DNA of 64,000 bases from NCBI RefSeq assembly GCF_016864375.1, contig NZ_CP069354.1:992001-1056000 (forward strand), written 5' to 3'. This document shows, piece after piece, positions 10,001-17,367 of the stretch. Position 1 is the stretch's first letter. Each line of letters opens with the position of its first letter. The position numbers and the translations under genes were made by a program. Source of the stretch: Microvirga sp. VF16. GTDB taxonomy: Bacteria > Pseudomonadota > Alphaproteobacteria > Rhizobiales > Beijerinckiaceae. The notes beneath the pieces are model-generated. The model was not told where the DNA came from, did not search any database, and saw nothing but the letters and a program-made list of their open reading frames with translations.

Positions 10001-12748
10001 AACGGCCTCGGCACCTTCAGCTTCCAATGGGAGTTTTCGAACAACCTGGGAGCGACTTGGACCCCCATCAATGGGGCCACGCAGCGGAACTACACGGTTC
10101 CGGACAACCGGGTCGGGCAGTTCATCCGCGTGGTGGTGAGCTTCACGGACGATGCGGGCAACCAGGAAAGCGTTGCATCAGTGATGACGGCGCGGATCGG
10201 CTCCAACTCGAACTTCAACGGCGACAACTTCACCGGTACCGCTGCCCCGAACCTCATCAACGGTCGCAACGGCAATGACACGCTCTCCGGCCTTGAGGGA
10301 GACGACGTGATCAATGGCGGCGCAGGTAATGACTCGATCACGGGTGCAGCCGGGAACGATGCCATCAGCGGCGGCACGGGCAACGACACCATCGACGGTG
10401 GCGACGGCAACGATACCATCGACGGCGGATCGGGCAACAACGTCCTCAATGGCGGTGCCGGAAACGACGTCTTCCTGTACGAGATCGACGGTGGAGGGGC
10501 GACTTCGACCTTCAATGGCGGTGCCGACACCGACGCAGTCAGCATCTTCGACTCCGGAACTGGCAGTGAGACTCTGACGGTCGCCTTCAACGGCACCCGT
10601 CTGACCCAGGTCGAAGCGGCAACGATCAACGCCGACATCGAACGGGTGGTGGCGGATCTCGGGGCGGGCAATGCCGACGCGATCGATTATTCGACGGCCA
10701 CCAGCGGTGTCACGGTCGACCTCTCGGCGGGAACGGCCTCCGGCTTCGCGGCGATCGCCGGGATCGAGAATGTCGTGGGCTCCAACAATGCCGATACCCT
10801 GATCGGTGACGGATCTGCCAACGTCCTCGACGGGCGCGGCGGCGCCGACACCCTCCGCGGACTTGGTGGTAACGACACCTACGTCGTCGACAATGTCGGG
10901 GATGTGGTGGACGAGAGCGCTGCTGGTTCCGGTGGTGTCGACAGAGTCGAGACGGCTCTCGCGAGCTACACTCTGACGGCTGGCGTCGAGAACCTCGAAT
11001 ACACCGCTAACGGCGCTTTCACGGGCATCGGAAACGCTCTCAACAACGTGATCGATGGAGGTGGCGGCGGAGATAATCTCTCTGGTCTCGATGGTCTCGA
11101 CATTCTCAACGGCAATGGCGGCAACGACACCATTGACGGTGGAGCTGGGAACGACACCTTGGATGGTGCCACTGGTAACGATGTCCTGAATGGCGGTGGT
11201 GACAACGACGCCATCTTCGGTGGCTCTGGCAACGATACCATGAACGGCGGAGCCGGGAATGATGTCCTCGACGGTGGAAGCGGCGTCGACAGAATGACCG
11301 GCGGCGACGGTACCGACACCTTCGCGTTCGATGATGACGAGACCGGCACCGGTGCGAACCGGGACGTGATCACGGACTTCGTTCAGGGTGTCGACAAGAT
11401 CAATCTCGCGGCCATGGACGCGAACAGAAGCACGTTTGCCTTCGGAGACCAGGACTTCACATTCATCGGGACCGGAGCCTTCACCAATGGTGGCCAGGTA
11501 CGCTACCGCTATGACGCAGGCACCAACCAGACCATCGTGGAAGGGCGCTCCGCCTCCGGCATCTTCGGTCAGTCGACGATCGCATTCGAGATCGCACTGT
11601 CCGGACAAGTGACCCTGACAGCGGCGGACTTCATCGGTATCACCAACGCTCCGGCACAGGTGAACCAGCCGCAGAGTCTCCTCTCGGCTCAGGTGCCGTC
11701 CATGGCGGAGAATGCGTCGGCCGGTACGGTGGTTGCGAGCCTGATGGAGCTTGCTCCGGAAGCGGCCAACCTGGTCTCGTTCTCTCTTCAGGGAGCGTCG
11801 AGCACCCTGTTCGAGATCCGAGACGGCAATGTCGTGCTGAGGCAGGGAGCTTCCCTCGACTTCGAGACCCAACGCTCTCACGAGCTGACGGTCGTCTTGA
11901 CGGACTCTGACGGCAATGCCGCGCAGCAGACCTTCAAGATCGAGGTGGAGAACATCGGCGGCAGCGTGAAGGGATCGTCCAGGTCCGAATCCTGTCAGGG
12001 TACGGATGAGGAAGATCGGATGGAGGGTGGACGCGGTCATGACCGTCTCCACGGCAATTCGGGCGACGACCAACTCCGCGGCGGCGATGGCAACGACCGA
12101 CTGTACGGCGGCGAGGGAAGCGACCGGATGTGGGGCGGCAAGGGCAACGACGTCTACTACGTAGACAGCGTCGATGACCGGGTCTACGAGAGCCGCAACC
12201 AGGGCATCGATACCGTGTCCTCGTCCGTGAGCCACAAGCTCGGTTCGAATTTCGAGCGACTGTTCCTGACCGGAAGCGACGACGTGAACGGCACGGGCAA
12301 CAGCCTCGCCAACGTCCTGAAGGGCAATGCCGGCGACAATATCCTCAAGGGCGGCGGCGGACGGGACACCATGTCCGGCGGCGCAGGCGAGGACCGCATC
12401 TACGGCAATTCGAGCCATGATCGCCTCTACGGCGGCAACGGCGAGGACCGTCTCTATGGTGGCAGCGGCGACGACCGCCTCGTGGGTGGCAAGGGGGATG
12501 ACTTCCTCCAGGGCAATTCCGGACGCGACATCTTCGTATTCGAACGGAACGGCGGCCGGGACACCGTGACAGACTTCCGCGACGGTCATGACCGGATCGA
12601 CGCGAGGAGTCTGTCCAAAGTCGACAGTCTGTCCGATCTGCACGTGGCCCGCACCGGCGACGACACCGTCATCACCCACGGCGACGATGTCCTCGTCCTG
12701 AGGGGCGTCTCTCCTGCCGATCTTGATCAGACCGACTTCATCTTCTGA
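4061..12748 (+). CDS. Giant secreted RTX protein with animal-type heme peroxidase domain (MopA-like)
   Basis: A 2895-residue protein exported by the type I system encoded just downstream. Order: short N-terminal peroxidase lead-in (VEGRETWGAADQPF, about residue 75); Ala/Gln/Asp-rich coiled coil about 140-735 with three tandem copies of a 204-211-residue unit; heme peroxidase core about 745-1430, with candidate distal His777 in FGQFFDHGLDL, candidate proximal His1140 in YRFGHSML and the family signature LNIARGRDLGLP near 1230. Next come RTX calcium-binding nonapeptides (about 1480-1620, 2065-2150, 2240-2425), an Ig-like stretch (about 1965-2050), a cadherin-like domain (about 2545-2635) and a last RTX block (about 2645-2830) ending in the hydrophobic tail DQTDFIF, typical of a type I signal. 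No N-terminal signal peptide is present. The best-known relatives are secreted Mn(II)-oxidising peroxidases of Aurantimonas and Erythrobacter; Mn oxidation here is inference. Confidence 0.9.
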   Translation: MVNLVKHDLEFILKQIKIAEAHAAGGDLRKLVAEAGGLDPNAATTPTQAFLLPYGLRTVDGTYNNLVEGRETWGAADQPFPVLTPPDHVDENDDPALPLGPTTVVSNNDYGQIGGNVVDSDPRIISNLVADQTLNNPAAISAALTYAGITGAAQMTAIAQIQAARAAIAQAEATAGSAPGAIPDLQAAVDAAEEALADAQAAFTAAQTQASTDQSAHATAVTNLAAAQQAFNDAKAVFDAMNGQLGIATLNLNAAEQVMEDGQAAVNAAQARVDASAAALQDARDAVATATAEKAAAEAELSSAQTQLAQHNAAHAAAVEARDAAQQELDAAQAVLDGLIASGADDLSDEIAQAQVAVDTAQQALNDAQNTVNGAQAQVGLSTAEVESANDRVNAATTELANAEAALAPLQAEADADYAAHQTALTNLASAQQTHDEAKAAYDAIMADGVDTEDPVEWAAFLQANAKFRAAQTTLAESKTAEADAKATADASAAAADAAQADVDAATTELNDANTALAGAQLRLEAAQSAYDAAVDLHDLAQTALQDAQSVLDGLNEQSEAYADALADVEAARQVFDDRQADVDAAFAEVGLSTVAVEAANSRVNAATTELANAEQAVEAAEAQLAEDVAFHATTVATLANAEDAMNDAQAVYDFVSTRLQEANDDYVAAQEALATAQTNETDARATASESAAAVTEARADVTTAATELTAAEDALADAQGASQAVTAAQTALANLLSQLGIQMDGNTVLIPNVAPDIGDSAPYNSLFTLFGQFFDHGLDLIAKGGSGTVYIPLQPDDPLYVPGSHTNFMALTRAAVPGGENMNVTTPWVDQNQTYTSHPSHQVFLREYTTGPDGKPVATGRLLDGERGLATWADIKAQARDMLGIDLTDADVSMVPLLRTDPYGNFIPDPDTGYAQVIVGFGNDGTPNTSDDIVISGTKDAPVSLATAARTAHAFLDDIAHAAVPVVVGGVLQNDGDSAVGYANADGSTTGLVNTRGQQTAYDDELLDAHYITGDGRGNENIGLTAIHHVFHSEHNHLVDQVKSLALSSGDLGFLNEWLLVPVTAIPTTDADKAALKWDGERLFQVARFTNEMEYQHLVFEEFARKMQPDVDAFVFEPSVDINPAIFAEFAQAVYRFGHSMLNENIDMITVNGQQISMTLFEGFLNPLEFGATNANGEVVVDHEQAAGAIIRGMSRQHGNEIDEFVTHVLRNQLVGIPLDLAALNIARGRDLGLPSLNEARAQFYQMAGQDSQLKPYVSWADFALNLQNSLSIVNFIAAYGKHQSILDATTMEAKRAAAALLVFGGTGAPEDRLDFLNSEGDWTTENSGLNDIDLWMGGLAEKKMDFGGMLGSTFSFVFEAQLEALQDADRFYYLSRVQGLNLLNELENNSMTDIIMRNTDLGDEGRTALPGDIFATPAHTLEMIISKQVGADPVWDNPVLQALSPLVVRKDVDGDGDLDVLIYNGTDHVVMGGTSENDLIVAGEGDDTVWGYEGNDTIEAGYGVDIIHGGKGDDIITNAGTDIGMTDKLHGEEGNDVIQGGSGLALLFGNQGQDFLIAGPDGKQVFGGTDNDFILGGDGGDFLMGNEGDDWIEGGARFDTLAGENSELFFNSSIIGHDVLNAGTGDGDYDAESGDDIMFQAEGIQRNNGMAGFDWAIHKGDNVAANSDLGIPLFDNQEAFILRDRFDLVEGLSGWKHNDILTGRVAAVNTRAEATGTAAIPGPDSPLESFSNDLLQKNVALINGLDDLVAHRTRIPVVDAQGRPVLDANGNQEMIVLDTSQAADIILGGGGSDTIKGFAGDDIIDGDKWLNVRIRITTSEGVFTADGMTGKVYRDADYDHGAPKDGATPVFDGKTLDALMLSATINPGQLSIVREIVDGDLNDSANDVAVYGDVRANYTFTKNADGSFTVEHVNVTIETDPTTGNNRLSDGTDRLFNIEYLQFADQKVLIAQRQATGAPTLSGTENVLTANTDAIADLNGLGTFSFQWEFSNNLGATWTPINGATQRNYTVPDNRVGQFIRVVVSFTDDAGNQESVASVMTARIGSNSNFNGDNFTGTAAPNLINGRNGNDTLSGLEGDDVINGGAGNDSITGAAGNDAISGGTGNDTIDGGDGNDTIDGGSGNNVLNGGAGNDVFLYEIDGGGATSTFNGGADTDAVSIFDSGTGSETLTVAFNGTRLTQVEAATINADIERVVADLGAGNADAIDYSTATSGVTVDLSAGTASGFAAIAGIENVVGSNNADTLIGDGSANVLDGRGGADTLRGLGGNDTYVVDNVGDVVDESAAGSGGVDRVETALASYTLTAGVENLEYTANGAFTGIGNALNNVIDGGGGGDNLSGLDGLDILNGNGGNDTIDGGAGNDTLDGATGNDVLNGGGDNDAIFGGSGNDTMNGGAGNDVLDGGSGVDRMTGGDGTDTFAFDDDETGTGANRDVITDFVQGVDKINLAAMDANRSTFAFGDQDFTFIGTGAFTNGGQVRYRYDAGTNQTIVEGRSASGIFGQSTIAFEIALSGQVTLTAADFIGITNAPAQVNQPQSLLSAQVPSMAENASAGTVVASLMELAPEAANLVSFSLQGASSTLFEIRDGNVVLRQGASLDFETQRSHELTVVLTDSDGNAAQQTFKIEVENIGGSVKGSSRSESCQGTDEEDRMEGGRGHDRLHGNSGDDQLRGGDGNDRLYGGEGSDRMWGGKGNDVYYVDSVDDRVYESRNQGIDTVSSSVSHKLGSNFERLFLTGSDDVNGTGNSLANVLKGNAGDNILKGGGGRDTMSGGAGEDRIYGNSSHDRLYGGNGEDRLYGGSGDDRLVGGKGDDFLQGNSGRDIFVFERNGGRDTVTDFRDGHDRIDARSLSKVDSLSDLHVARTGDDTVITHGDDVLVLRGVSPADLDQTDFIF

Positions 12749-12801
12749 TCGCTGAAAAGCACCCTGCCGGATCATGTGTTGCTCCCGGCGGGGTGACCTG
12801 G

Positions 12802-12839
12802 AGCCGGATGTCGCAATCCCCCCAATGCGGCATCCGGCT
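12802..12839 (+). terminator. Hairpin between RTX gene and its secretion genes (probable attenuator)
   Basis: AGCCGGATG and CATCCGGCT pair, extended inward by CGCA and TGCG, around a C-rich loop. There is no T-run downstream, so partial termination or 3'-end stabilisation of the RTX mRNA is more likely than a full stop. It lies 53 bases after the RTX stop codon and 28 bases before the transporter start. Confidence 0.55.
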
Positions 12840-12867
12840 TCATCCTTCATTCTCCGAGGACACGACT

Positions 12868-14616
12868 ATGTCTTATCCATCCGCCAAGGGACGCATCAGC
12901 CTCATGGCATCCTGCCGCGGCGCCCTGCTCGGGGTCGCCCTGCTCAGCGGCCTGATCAACATTCTCTACCTGTCGGGTTCCCTCTACATGATGGAGGTCT
13001 ACGATCGGGTCCTGCCGAGCCGCAGCGTCCCGACGCTCGTCGGTCTCTCGACCATCATCCTCGCGTTGTTCTTGTTCCAGGGTCTGTTCGACATGCTCCG
13101 CAGTCGCATCTTCGCCCGCGTCGGTGCTGCGGTTGATGAAGACCTGAGCCAACGTGTCTTCCGCTTCCAGGTCGCCGCACCCCTGCGCGGGAAGGCCGAA
13201 GGCGACGGACAGCAGCCGCTGCGCGATCTCGACCAGATCCGCGCCTTCCTCGCCGGCGGCGGCCCGTCGGCGCTGTTCGATCTGCCGTGGATTCCTCTCT
13301 ATCTCTTCATCTGCTTCGCGTTCCATCCGCTGCTCGGCTGGGTCACGGTGGGCGGCGCCTCGGTCCTCGTCGCCTTCACGGTGCTGACGGATGTGCTGAC
13401 CCGCAAGGCCTCCAAGGCGGCGGTTCAAGCGGCATCCCAGCGCAACGGCATCGGCGACGGCGCCAGGCGCAATGCTGAAGTCGTGCACGCCATGGGCATG
13501 GCCGGGCGGCTAGGACTGATGTGGGGGCAGGCCAACGCGCAGTATCTCGGACATCAGCAGCAGGCCTCGGACGTGTCCGGTGGTCTCGGCGCGTTCTCAA
13601 AGGTGATGCGCATGACGCTGCAATCCGGCGTGCTGGGCATCGGAGCGTATCTCGTCATCCATAACGAGGCGACGGGCGGCATCATGATCGCCTCATCGAT
13701 CCTGGTGTCCCGGGCGCTCGCTCCTGTCGAACTCGCCATCGCGAACTGGAAGGGCTTCGTCGCAGCCCGTCAGGGCTGGTCACGGCTTCGCACTTCCCTC
13801 GAGGACGACGGCTCCGACATTCGACCGCTCCAGCTCCCGGCACCGAAAGCCTTGCTGTCGGTCGAGAGTGCCGGATCAGGCCCGCCCAAGAGTCAGCGCT
13901 TCGCCGTACAGGATGTCTCGTTCGAGATGAAGGCCGGGATGGGACTCGGCATCATCGGCCCGAGCGCCTCCGGCAAGTCGTCGCTCGCCCGCATGCTCGT
14001 TGGCGTTTGGCCGACATGGCGCGGCAAGGTCCGTCTCGACGGCGCGGCACTCGATCAGTGGCTGCCCGAGGATCTGGGGCAGCATATCGGCTATCTGCCG
14101 CAGGACGTCGAACTGTTCGCCGGTACGGTCGCCCAGAACATCGCCCGCTTCCATGCTGACCCGAAGCCGGAGGACGTGGTTCGGGCCGCCATGGCCGCCG
14201 ATGTCCATGAGATGATCCTGCACCTGCCTCAGGGCTATGAGACGCAGGTCGGGGAGGGCGGTGCTTCGCTTTCCGGCGGTCAGCGCCAGCGCATCGGCCT
14301 CGCCCGCGCGCTCTACGGCAACCCGTTCCTCGTCGTCCTCGACGAGCCGAACTCCAATCTCGACAACGAGGGTGAGCACGCATTGACCCGGGCCATCCTC
14401 GGTGTGCGCGAACGCGGAGGCATTGTCGTGGTGATTGCCCACCGTCCGAGCGCTCTTGCTGGCGTCGACCACATTCTTGTCCTCGATGAGGGCGTGGTCC
14501 GCAAGTTCGGCACCAAGGAGGAGGTTCTCAGCAGCGTCCTCCGCCCAGTTCCAGCCAACAACGAACATCCATCCAGCACGGTCAGGCCCGCGGAAGCACG
14601 GGGAGCAGCGTCATGA
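12868..14616 (+). CDS. Type I secretion system permease/ATPase (PrtD/HlyB-like)
   Basis: A 582-residue half-size ABC exporter that energises secretion of RTX proteins across both membranes. Transmembrane helices occupy about residues 20-300 (first: ALLGVALLSGLINILYLSG). The nucleotide-binding domain shows Walker A (GPSASGKSS), signature LSGGQRQRIGLARAL, Walker B (LVVLDEPNSNLD) and the switch His of VVVIAHRPSAL. It lacks the N-terminal C39-like domain of HlyB, which places it with PrtD/AprD-type exporters of RTX proteases. The start chosen is the ATG at 12868, preceded by CGAGGA; the frame is open 25 codons further upstream with no conserved content. Its stop overlaps the next gene by ATGA, so the two are translationally coupled. 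Confidence 0.93.
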   Translation: MSYPSAKGRISLMASCRGALLGVALLSGLINILYLSGSLYMMEVYDRVLPSRSVPTLVGLSTIILALFLFQGLFDMLRSRIFARVGAAVDEDLSQRVFRFQVAAPLRGKAEGDGQQPLRDLDQIRAFLAGGGPSALFDLPWIPLYLFICFAFHPLLGWVTVGGASVLVAFTVLTDVLTRKASKAAVQAASQRNGIGDGARRNAEVVHAMGMAGRLGLMWGQANAQYLGHQQQASDVSGGLGAFSKVMRMTLQSGVLGIGAYLVIHNEATGGIMIASSILVSRALAPVELAIANWKGFVAARQGWSRLRTSLEDDGSDIRPLQLPAPKALLSVESAGSGPPKSQRFAVQDVSFEMKAGMGLGIIGPSASGKSSLARMLVGVWPTWRGKVRLDGAALDQWLPEDLGQHIGYLPQDVELFAGTVAQNIARFHADPKPEDVVRAAMAADVHEMILHLPQGYETQVGEGGASLSGGQRQRIGLARALYGNPFLVVLDEPNSNLDNEGEHALTRAILGVRERGGIVVVIAHRPSALAGVDHILVLDEGVVRKFGTKEEVLSSVLRPVPANNEHPSSTVRPAEARGAAS

Positions 14617-15923
14617 GCGGTACCATCAATTCGAAAGCACGCCAGTCCATCACCCGCCATACCCGTCTTGCGCTCGGCGGTGTCGCTCTTCTCGTCGGCG
14701 GTCTCGGCGGATGGGCCTGGACGACCGAGCTGTCAGGAGCTGTCGTCGCGCCGGGCATGGTCGTCGTGGACAGCCATGTGAAGAAGGTCCAGCATCCGAC
14801 CGGTGGCGTCGTCGGCGAAATCCTCGCCCGTGACGGCGATCGCGTCAGGGCGGGCGATGTCGTCATCCGTCTCGATGAGACAGTGGCAAGGGCCAATCTT
14901 GCGATGGTTGCCAAGAGCATCGACGAGATGATTGCCCGCAAGGCACGGCTTGAGGCGGAGCGGGATGGAACGGAGACGATCCGCTTCCCGGTGGACCTCG
15001 TGACTCGCGCAGGCGAATTGGACATTGCCGAACTCATGAATGGCGAGCGGCGTCTGTTTGATAACAGGCGGGAGGCGCGCTCAGGTCAGAAGTCGCAGCT
15101 CCGGGAGCGGGTGGCACAGCTCGTCGAGCAGATTGACGGCACCAAGTTGCAGGCGGCGGCCAAGGCGGATGAAATTGATCTGATCGCATCCGAGCTCACG
15201 GGCGTCCAGGAATTGTGGAAGAAGAACCTCGTTCCAATCACCCGTGTGACCTCGCTGAAGCGCGAGGAGACGCGGCTTCGGGGCGAGCGTGGGCAGCTCA
15301 TCTCGACGGTCGCTCAGGCGAAGGGCCGGATCAGCGAAACCGAACTGCAGATCATGCAGATCGACCAGGATCTGCGCAGTGAGGTCTCCACCGAGCTACG
15401 CGAGGTCCAGGCGAAGATCGCCGAATTCGTGGAGCGCAAGGTCGCGGCCGAGGATCAGTTGAAGCGCATCGACATACGCGCGCCACAGGATGGAACCGTA
15501 CATCAGTCGGCTGTACACACGATTGGAGGCGTCATCGGACCGGGCGATATCCTGATGCTCGTCATGCCGGAGGGCGACAAGCTGTCCATCGAGGTGAAGG
15601 TTGCGCCGCAGGATATCGACCAACTCCGTCAGGGCCTCGATACTGTCCTGCGGCTATCGGCCTTCAATCAACGCACGACGCCGGAGATCAAGGGGCATGT
15701 CATGCGCATTGCCGCCGATCTCGTAACGGACGAGCGCAGCGGCATATCCCACTATCCTATCCGGATTGCCATTGCAGAAGGCGAGCAGGAGCGCCTCGGT
15801 TCCGCGAAGCTACTGCCGGGCATGCCCGTGGAAGGCCTCATCCAGACAGGTTATCGGACAGTGTTCTCGTATCTGACGAAGCCAATTGCCGACCATCTGG
15901 CGCGTGCTTTCAGGGAAGAATAG
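14613..15923 (+). CDS. Type I secretion membrane fusion protein (PrtE/HlyD-like)
   Basis: A 436-residue adaptor with one N-terminal transmembrane helix (about residues 18-38), a split lipoyl domain (GMVVVDSHVKKVQHPTGGVV and RAPQDGTVHQ), a long periplasmic coiled-coil hairpin (about 110-285) and the C-terminal signature GMPVEGLIQTGYRTVFSYL. Such adaptors bridge the ABC exporter and a TolC-type channel. The ATG overlaps the exporter stop codon. No outer-membrane TolC gene follows, so a channel encoded elsewhere must complete the system. The obvious substrate is the RTX peroxidase at 4061, encoded immediately upstream on the same strand. Confidence 0.93.
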   Translation: MSGTINSKARQSITRHTRLALGGVALLVGGLGGWAWTTELSGAVVAPGMVVVDSHVKKVQHPTGGVVGEILARDGDRVRAGDVVIRLDETVARANLAMVAKSIDEMIARKARLEAERDGTETIRFPVDLVTRAGELDIAELMNGERRLFDNRREARSGQKSQLRERVAQLVEQIDGTKLQAAAKADEIDLIASELTGVQELWKKNLVPITRVTSLKREETRLRGERGQLISTVAQAKGRISETELQIMQIDQDLRSEVSTELREVQAKIAEFVERKVAAEDQLKRIDIRAPQDGTVHQSAVHTIGGVIGPGDILMLVMPEGDKLSIEVKVAPQDIDQLRQGLDTVLRLSAFNQRTTPEIKGHVMRIAADLVTDERSGISHYPIRIAIAEGEQERLGSAKLLPGMPVEGLIQTGYRTVFSYLTKPIADHLARAFREE

Positions 15924-16003
15924 GCCCACGAGGTGTTCGAGACGGACGCTTCAGTGAAATTTGCCGGGGCATTCGGGTCTCCCGCGGCTTGGATCGAGGC
16001 AAT

Positions 16004-16228
16004 TCAGGGAACTTCGTCGTGCTGAAACGTGAGCCGTTCGAGACTGAGAAAGAGACACTGGAGGATCTGCTTGCTCACGTGACGGCAGAGCTCACTTCTC
16101 AGAGGATCGTAACTGACCTGATCGTCTGTGCCTTGTGCGTCGATGTCCGGGGTCTCATCGGAAGCTCGCTTCTGCGCGCGCTTGATGTCGTTCAGGGCGA
16201 GCTTGAGGCTAACCTCGGTCACCACGAC
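16004..16228 (-). CDS. Possible small protein of unknown function
   Basis: A 74-residue frame starting VVTEVSLKLALND. In its favour is a textbook AGGAGG five bases before the first of two adjacent GTG codons (16228, 16225). Residues 5-25 could form an amphipathic helix; there is no signal peptide or known motif. A frame on the opposite strand (15989-16321) covers the same DNA but opens with TTG and has no clear ribosome-binding site. Neither has family support. This is the only candidate gene in the stretch 15924-16386. Confidence 0.3.
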   Translation of the reverse strand, partial: VVVTEVSLKLALNDIKRAQKRASDETPDIDAQGTDDQVSYDPLRSELCRHVSKQILQCLFLSLERLTFQHDEVP

Positions 16229-16386
16229 CTCCTGGCCGCCTCGTTACGAGAGCGGCGTGAAGGTCTGCATGACCTGATGATAGAACGGGCTTTGGAGAAG
16301 GTCACAGGTAGCAGCCATTGAGCCGTGACTTCATCCGGAGATGATCGTTGTGAAAACACAATAGCTTGCAGGTATATGCAAGACTC

Positions 16387-17214
16387 CTATCGCCGGGAAT
16401 GCGAGGATTGCGAAATGGAATGAGCCGCTGCAACAACCAGTGACGCAAAGCGTTCTTCGGCCTCCTCCGGGGTGTATCGACTGCGGGACACTGCGATGTT
16501 GATCGCCCCGTAGGGAATTCCCTTCGAGTCAAGAATTGCAGCGGCGAGCGACAGGTCGCCGTAAAAGTACTCCTCAAAGGCAGTCGCATAGCCGCGCGTC
16601 GCAGTCAGTTGAAGTTTGGCCGCGATGGCATCCCTGCTCCAGGTCGTGTGAGGCGTGAAAGGGCGCAGGTCCGAGCGATCGAGAATGGACTGAGCATCCG
16701 CCTTCGGAAGGCGTGCCAGAATGGCAATGCCAGGTGCTGTGCAGTAGGCAGGCAGTCTCGTGCCAATGATCACGTCGTTGTTCAGCACGTGCCTGCTCAT
16801 GAAGCGTGAGACGAAGACGATCTCGGTATCGTCCAGCACCGTCAGGTTCACCGTCTCCTCAGTAGTTTTGCTCAGGTGCATGAGATAGGGCATCCCGCGC
16901 TCAACCAGGGTGCTCGCCCGCGCATAATGATACCCGAAGTCAAGTGCCTTCACGGTGAGTTCGAAGCGCTTGGTATCCGCATCCTTTGCAAGATAGCCGA
17001 GCTTGGTCAGGGTATGGGTGAACCGTTGGGCTGCACTCATGTCCAAGCCGGTTTCGTCGACGATCTGGGACAGGCTCAGATTGGGCCGAGTACCATCAAA
17101 GACCCGCAGAACCCTGAAAGCCTTCTCGACCGATTGGACCATCAAGGGGTCCCGGTCCTCGGCCTCAGAACCAAGCTCCTGAACTGACGCAACTTTGTTT
17201 GTTCTTCGAGCCAT
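16387..17214 (-). CDS. IclR-family transcriptional regulator
   Basis: A 275-residue regulator. Residues 25-90 form the winged helix-turn-helix (MVQSVEKAFRVLRVFDGTRP then LSLSQIVDETGLDMSAAQRF), and residues 105-265 the IclR effector-binding domain (GTRLPAYCTAPGIAILA, IAVSRSRYTPEEA). It is divergent from the acyl-CoA operon starting at 17368, with a 153-base gap rich in dyad symmetry, the usual arrangement for control of a neighbouring catabolic operon. IclR proteins of catabolic operons often answer to the substrate acid or its CoA ester; the ligand here is unknown. A CTTGCA/TGCAAG hairpin (16364-16381) lies just past its stop. Confidence 0.92.
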   Translation of the reverse strand: MARRTNKVASVQELGSEAEDRDPLMVQSVEKAFRVLRVFDGTRPNLSLSQIVDETGLDMSAAQRFTHTLTKLGYLAKDADTKRFELTVKALDFGYHYARASTLVERGMPYLMHLSKTTEETVNLTVLDDTEIVFVSRFMSRHVLNNDVIIGTRLPAYCTAPGIAILARLPKADAQSILDRSDLRPFTPHTTWSRDAIAAKLQLTATRGYATAFEEYFYGDLSLAAAILDSKGIPYGAINIAVSRSRYTPEEAEERFASLVVAAAHSISQSSHSRR

Positions 17215-17367
17215 GTGAACTCCGAACCCTGGGCAATCTGTTATCGCATTTCAATAGCAGTGACATGACATTGCTGAAACAGTGCTTGACACGTTTCCAA
17301 AGCCTACTAACACTATGCAATATCAACTATTGCAATGCAATAGTAAATTATCGCACTGGAGGAAGGC
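17215..17367 (+). promoter_or_regulatory. Divergent promoter with overlapping TGCAATA palindromes (candidate IclR operators)
   Basis: TTGACA at 17286-17291 with CACTAT about 19 bases downstream is a candidate promoter for the hydratase operon. Directly after it lie two overlapping dyads: TGCAATA-N5-TATTGCA (17316-17334) and CTATTGCA-A-TGCAATAG (17327-17343), both perfect. A related half-site pair, TTATCGCA and TCAATAG, is at 17241-17257, nearer the IclR start. The site position just past the -10 fits repression. GGAGGAAGG precedes the ATG at 17368. Confidence 0.6.

Noticed and set aside
10260..10480. Short regularly spaced DNA repeats resembling a CRISPR-like array
   Set aside because: The period is 27 bases in frame, encoding GGxGxDxxx nonapeptides of an RTX protein; there are no unique spacers.
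10178..12850. 890-codon open frame on the minus strand
   Set aside because: It runs antisense to the RTX repeats of the peroxidase. The glycine/aspartate-rich repeats (GGC, GAC, AAC) keep the other strand free of stop codons; the predicted product is low-complexity Val/Asp/Arg without a family.
15989..16321. 110-codon plus-strand frame after the secretion adaptor
   Set aside because: TTG start without a Shine-Dalgarno; the opposite strand frame has a better signal, and neither has family support.
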